Assembly: GCA_913054415.1 (NCBI GenBank) | Contig: CAJXII010000073.1 | Span: 1 to 7,926 of the forward strand | DNA length: 7,926 bases | Direction: 5' to 3' | From: an uncultured Arcobacter sp. | Lineage (GTDB): Bacteria; Campylobacterota; Campylobacteria; Campylobacterales; Arcobacteraceae | In this document: one piece after another, positions 5,347-7,926 of the stretch | How the letters are laid out: each line of letters begins with the position of its first letter | Numbering within the stretch: position 1 is the stretch's first letter | Program-made: the position numbers and the translations under genes | The notes under the pieces: generated by a model | Database searches by the model: none | The model's input: the letters and a program-made list of their open reading frames with translations, nothing else | What the model was told of the DNA's origin: nothing

Positions 5347-7314
5347 ATGTCAAATCAGAACTCATGTAAAGAGATATTTATTACAACACCAATATATTAT
5401 GTTAATGATGTTGCCCATATAGGTCATGCATATACTACTATTATAGCAGATATGTTAGCACGATATAGCCGATTGGTAGGTTATGATACTTTCTTTTTAA
5501 CAGGAACAGATGAGCATGGTCAAAAAATAGAAACAAGTGCCAAAGCAAAAGGCAAAACAGCAAAAGAGTATGCCGATGAAGTAAGTGGTAAATTTAAACA
5601 ATTATGGGATGATTTTGATATATCTTATGATAAATTTATTAGAACAACAAATGAAGATCATAAAATTGGTGTGCAAAAAGCTTTTGAAAAGATGTATCAA
5701 AAAGGAGATATATATAAAGGCAACTACGAGGGTAACTATTGTGTAGGGTGTGAGACATTTTTTACAGATGCACAACTAATAGAGGGTGAAGGTTGCCCAG
5801 ATTGTGGTAGAGCTACAAGTAGAGTAAAAGAGGAGAGTTATTTTTTTAGATTATCAAATTATGAAGATAAACTTTTAAAATTATATGAGCAAAATCCTGA
5901 ATTTATACTTCCAAAAGCAAAAGCAAAAGAGATTGTTAATTTTGTTCAAGGTGGATTAAACGATCTATCTATTTCAAGAACAAGTTTTGATTGGGGGATT
6001 AAGCTTCCAAAATCTATGAATGATGATAATCATGTGATGTATGTATGGCTTGATGCACTTTTAAATTATATCACTGCACTTGGATATGGAACTGATGAAA
6101 AAAATATGAAATATTGGCCAGCAAAAGTTCAACTTGTAGGTAAAGATATTTTGCGATTTCATGCGATATATTGGCCAGCATTTTTGATGAGTTTGGATCT
6201 TCCTTTACCTGATCATATTGCAGCTCATGGTTGGTGGACTAGAGATGGTCAAAAAATGAGTAAATCAAAAGGAAATGTTGTCAATCCAAAAGAGATAGCA
6301 GATGCTTATGGATTAGATGCATTTAGATATTTTATGTTAAGAGAAGTGCCATTTGGTCAAGATGGAGATTTTTCACAAAAAGCTTTGATGGATAGGATAA
6401 ATAGTGATTTAGGAAATGATTTAGGAAATCTTTTAAATAGAATACAAGGGATGAGCGGTAAATATTTTGATTTTAAGATCAACTCAAAAGATGTGAAAAA
6501 ATATCATCAAAAAGAGCTAGATGAAATAGATGCTATTTTGAATAATGTTGAACAATATATTTTTAATATGCAACTAAATAGATACCTTGAAGAGATATGG
6601 AAAGTATTAACTATTGCAAATAAAGCAATAGGTGACTATGAACCTTGGGCTATGATGAAAAATAATCAAGAAGAACAAGCTATGGCATTAGTAGCACTTA
6701 TTGTAAATATTATGGCTAAAGTTTCCATTTTACTTCAATCAGTTATGCCAGAAAAAATATTAAAAATTGCTAATTCACTAGGTATAGAGATTAATACAGA
6801 TCTATACAATAAACTAATTGTTCAAAAAGATTTAGTAGATCAAACAACTATTGTTAAAATAGATGCACTTTTTCCTAGAATAGAGCAGCCTTTGTTGCCT
6901 AGTGCTGATATTCAAGAGGTTGAATCTAAAGTTGAAAAACCAAGAAAAGAGCAAGATAAACATACTCAAGACAATCAAGAGGAAGACAATCTTATTACTA
7001 TAGATCAATTTTTCCAAACAACACTTAAAGTTGGAACTATCATAGAAGCACAAGAAGTTCCAAAATCTAAAAAACTTCTAAAACTTCAAGTTGATTTAGG
7101 AGAGGGTCAAACTAAACAGATTTTAGCAGGTATAAAAGAGTATTATAGTGCCAATGAACTTATAGATACCCAAGTATGTGTTGTAGCAAATTTAAAACCT
7201 GCAAAACTTATGGGTATGGAAAGTCAAGGTATGCTTTTAGCTGCCAAAGATGAAAATGGTTTAAGTTTATTAAGACCTGAATCTAAAAAAATTGCTGGAA
7301 CAAAAATCAGCTAA
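5347..7314 (+). CDS. metG: Methionyl-tRNA synthetase
   Basis: This cytoplasmic class I synthetase charges tRNA-Met (initiator and elongator) with methionine. The 655-residue protein has the Rossmann catalytic core with the HIGH motif at 24-27 (VAHIGHAYTT) and KMSKS at 303-307. A zinc-knuckle insert carries Cys132/Cys135 and Cys150/Cys153, that is one CxxC pair on each side of a 14-residue gap. The helical anticodon-binding domain follows (about 350-510). A charged, low-complexity Glu/Lys/Gln linker (about 522-550) leads to a C-terminal tRNA-binding OB-fold (about 552-655; LKVGTI, LQVDLGEG, NLKPAKLMGMESQGMLL), the dimerising domain of the longer bacterial form. All catalytic signatures are intact. 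The ribosome site AAGGA (5336-5340) supports the ATG at 5347. It is preceded by the leader hairpin and followed 5 nt later by the next start, so it is probably cotranscribed with that gene. Confidence 0.96.
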   Translation: MSNQNSCKEIFITTPIYYVNDVAHIGHAYTTIIADMLARYSRLVGYDTFFLTGTDEHGQKIETSAKAKGKTAKEYADEVSGKFKQLWDDFDISYDKFIRTTNEDHKIGVQKAFEKMYQKGDIYKGNYEGNYCVGCETFFTDAQLIEGEGCPDCGRATSRVKEESYFFRLSNYEDKLLKLYEQNPEFILPKAKAKEIVNFVQGGLNDLSISRTSFDWGIKLPKSMNDDNHVMYVWLDALLNYITALGYGTDEKNMKYWPAKVQLVGKDILRFHAIYWPAFLMSLDLPLPDHIAAHGWWTRDGQKMSKSKGNVVNPKEIADAYGLDAFRYFMLREVPFGQDGDFSQKALMDRINSDLGNDLGNLLNRIQGMSGKYFDFKINSKDVKKYHQKELDEIDAILNNVEQYIFNMQLNRYLEEIWKVLTIANKAIGDYEPWAMMKNNQEEQAMALVALIVNIMAKVSILLQSVMPEKILKIANSLGIEINTDLYNKLIVQKDLVDQTTIVKIDALFPRIEQPLLPSADIQEVESKVEKPRKEQDKHTQDNQEEDNLITIDQFFQTTLKVGTIIEAQEVPKSKKLLKLQVDLGEGQTKQILAGIKEYYSANELIDTQVCVVANLKPAKLMGMESQGMLLAAKDENGLSLLRPESKKIAGTKIS

Positions 7315-7319
7315 CTTTT

Positions 7320-7715
7320 ATGATAATATCATCAGTTGTTGATATTGTTGGGGGTGTTTTACAAAACACTCCATCAATATCATTTATTACCCAAATCCAC
7401 ACAGATTATCATAAGATCAAAGATGGAGATATGTTTATCTCAAATAATATCTCACATATAAAAGAAGCAATAACAAAAGGTACTTTTTTAATAATATATG
7501 ATGATCAAAACATAACAATACTAGACGATGAGATCGCTTGGGTGAAAGTTGATAGTATAGAGTTAGCTTTGATCAAACTAGCAAGATACCATATAGATAT
7601 TAAAGATATAATGGGTGTATATTGCGATAGTATCTCTTATGAATATCTAAAACTTCTCTCTTATTCAAACCATGAGATATTGTTTCTATCTGGTAATATT
7701 TTTGAGGATTTTGAT
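7320..7715 (+). CDS. Mur-ligase N-terminal-domain-like protein, true 3' end missing
   Basis: The ATG lies 5 nt after the metG stop. The first ~130 residues (MIISSVVDIVGGVLQNTPSI to about HEILFLSGNIFEDF) resemble the N-terminal substrate-binding domain of MurE/MurF-type ligases: a start-region VDIVGGVL, then DYHKIKDGDMFIS (compare the family's DSR.v..GdlFvA), a helix with a Gly (EAITKGTFLIIYDD), and IAWVKVDSIELALIKLARYH, matching the V.d...al..la segment. No ATP-binding GTNGKT loop is seen, so it is not a complete ligase. I recall Campylobacterota encoding a short hypothetical protein of this kind after metG, function unknown. The frame stays open to the window end, but from about residue 131 it changes into AroE-like and then TrpD-like sequence, so the native C-terminus is not present. 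No clear ribosome site precedes the start; translational coupling to metG is likely. Confidence 0.55.
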
Positions 7716-7799
7716 TTGATTATAAATACTACAAGTGCCGGATTAAAAGATGATTTACTTCCAGCTCCTAAAAAATTACTTGAAAAACTTTTTAAAAAT
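7710..7799 (+). pseudogene. aroE: Internal fragment of shikimate dehydrogenase (AroE-like)
   Basis: About 30 residues, DFDLIINTTSAGLKDD through LPAPKKLLEKLFKN, match the NADP-domain segment of AroE that carries the N-T-T-S-x-G-L motif in Campylobacterota. AroE reduces 3-dehydroshikimate to shikimate. Neither the substrate-binding N-domain nor the C-terminal helix is present. The piece is in frame with the Mur-like sequence before it and the TrpD-like sequence after it, and shares short stretches with each at the joins (DFDL and LEKLF). It cannot be functional by itself. Its source looks similar in AT content to the core of the window. The identification rests on one motif, so it is moderately secure. 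Confidence 0.55.
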
Positions 7800-7926
7800 G
7801 AAATGAGTGAAGTTGAAGCGAAGGAATTTTTGGTAAGTTTGTATGAAAAAGGTGAGAGTGCGGCTGAAATTGCTGCGGCTGCCGATGTTATGAGAGAGCA
7901 TAGTGTTAAACTGCCGGTGAGTGAAG
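7779..7926 (+). CDS. trpD: Anthranilate phosphoribosyltransferase, N-terminal fragment (TrpD-like)
   Basis: The last ~49 codons read LEKLFKNEMSEVEAKEFLVS, then LYEKGESAAEIAAAADVMRE and HSVKLPVSE. This matches the N-terminal helical domain of TrpD, whose hallmark is a helix pair with the pattern EA..fl..l...G.s..EIAA....MR.h. TrpD transfers anthranilate onto PRPP in tryptophan synthesis; the catalytic GTGGD loop would lie beyond the window edge. Codon use becomes GC-richer (gcg, ctg, ccg, gtg codons) than in the preceding genes, which fits a different source. There is no separate start codon with a ribosome site: it is entered in frame from the AroE-like piece, and the true start is not seen. 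Confidence 0.6.

Noticed and set aside
7320..7926. A novel Mur-AroE-TrpD fusion enzyme
   Set aside because: The AroE piece is only about 30 residues and lacks the substrate domain, and each join falls where the neighbouring families plausibly share short words. It looks like an artefact.

Overview
The window reads as an AT-rich Campylobacterota (epsilonproteobacterial) genome segment, Sulfurimonas/Sulfurovum/Arcobacter-like in style, flanked on both sides by short pieces that do not belong to it. The assignment rests on the short MurB and class I FBPase variants, the gene set fbp - small Cys protein - metG (which I recall as adjacent in Campylobacter jejuni), strong A/T third-position bias and AAGGA ribosome sites. 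I cannot name a genus.

Layout: (1) 1 to ~355, minus strand: a GC-richer C-terminal piece of a QmoA/HdrA-like flavoprotein typical of sulfate reducers, cut off at about 340-358. (2) ~350-694 plus: a mono-haem cytochrome c missing its N-terminus at the same junction, overlapping a CitE-like lyase/aldolase (684-1514). (3) 1509-2688 minus: a small putative lipoprotein followed by murB, with overlapping ends and convergent with the CitE-like gene. (4) 2751-3804 plus: fbp and a small Cys-rich protein, overlapping by 8 nt. (5) 3917-5212 plus: a malic enzyme with its own promoter and terminator. (6) 5347-7314 plus: metG, whose leader holds a 21-bp hairpin. (7) 7320-7926 plus: one open frame that starts as a Mur-ligase N-domain-like protein, then becomes a piece of shikimate dehydrogenase (AroE), then the start of anthranilate phosphoribosyltransferase (TrpD).

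Together the core genes cover central carbon metabolism (FBPase for gluconeogenesis; malic enzyme linking malate and pyruvate), cell-wall precursor synthesis (MurB), translation (MetRS) and an electron-transfer cytochrome with an orphan lyase-like partner. This fits ordinary housekeeping of a chemolithotrophic or microaerophilic Campylobacterota member.

I see no convincing new defence, mobile or CRISPR-type system. The most notable signals are the breakpoints at both ends, best read as assembly or amplification chimeras, and the long hairpin directly upstream of metG. No stretch over 300 bases lacks a gene.
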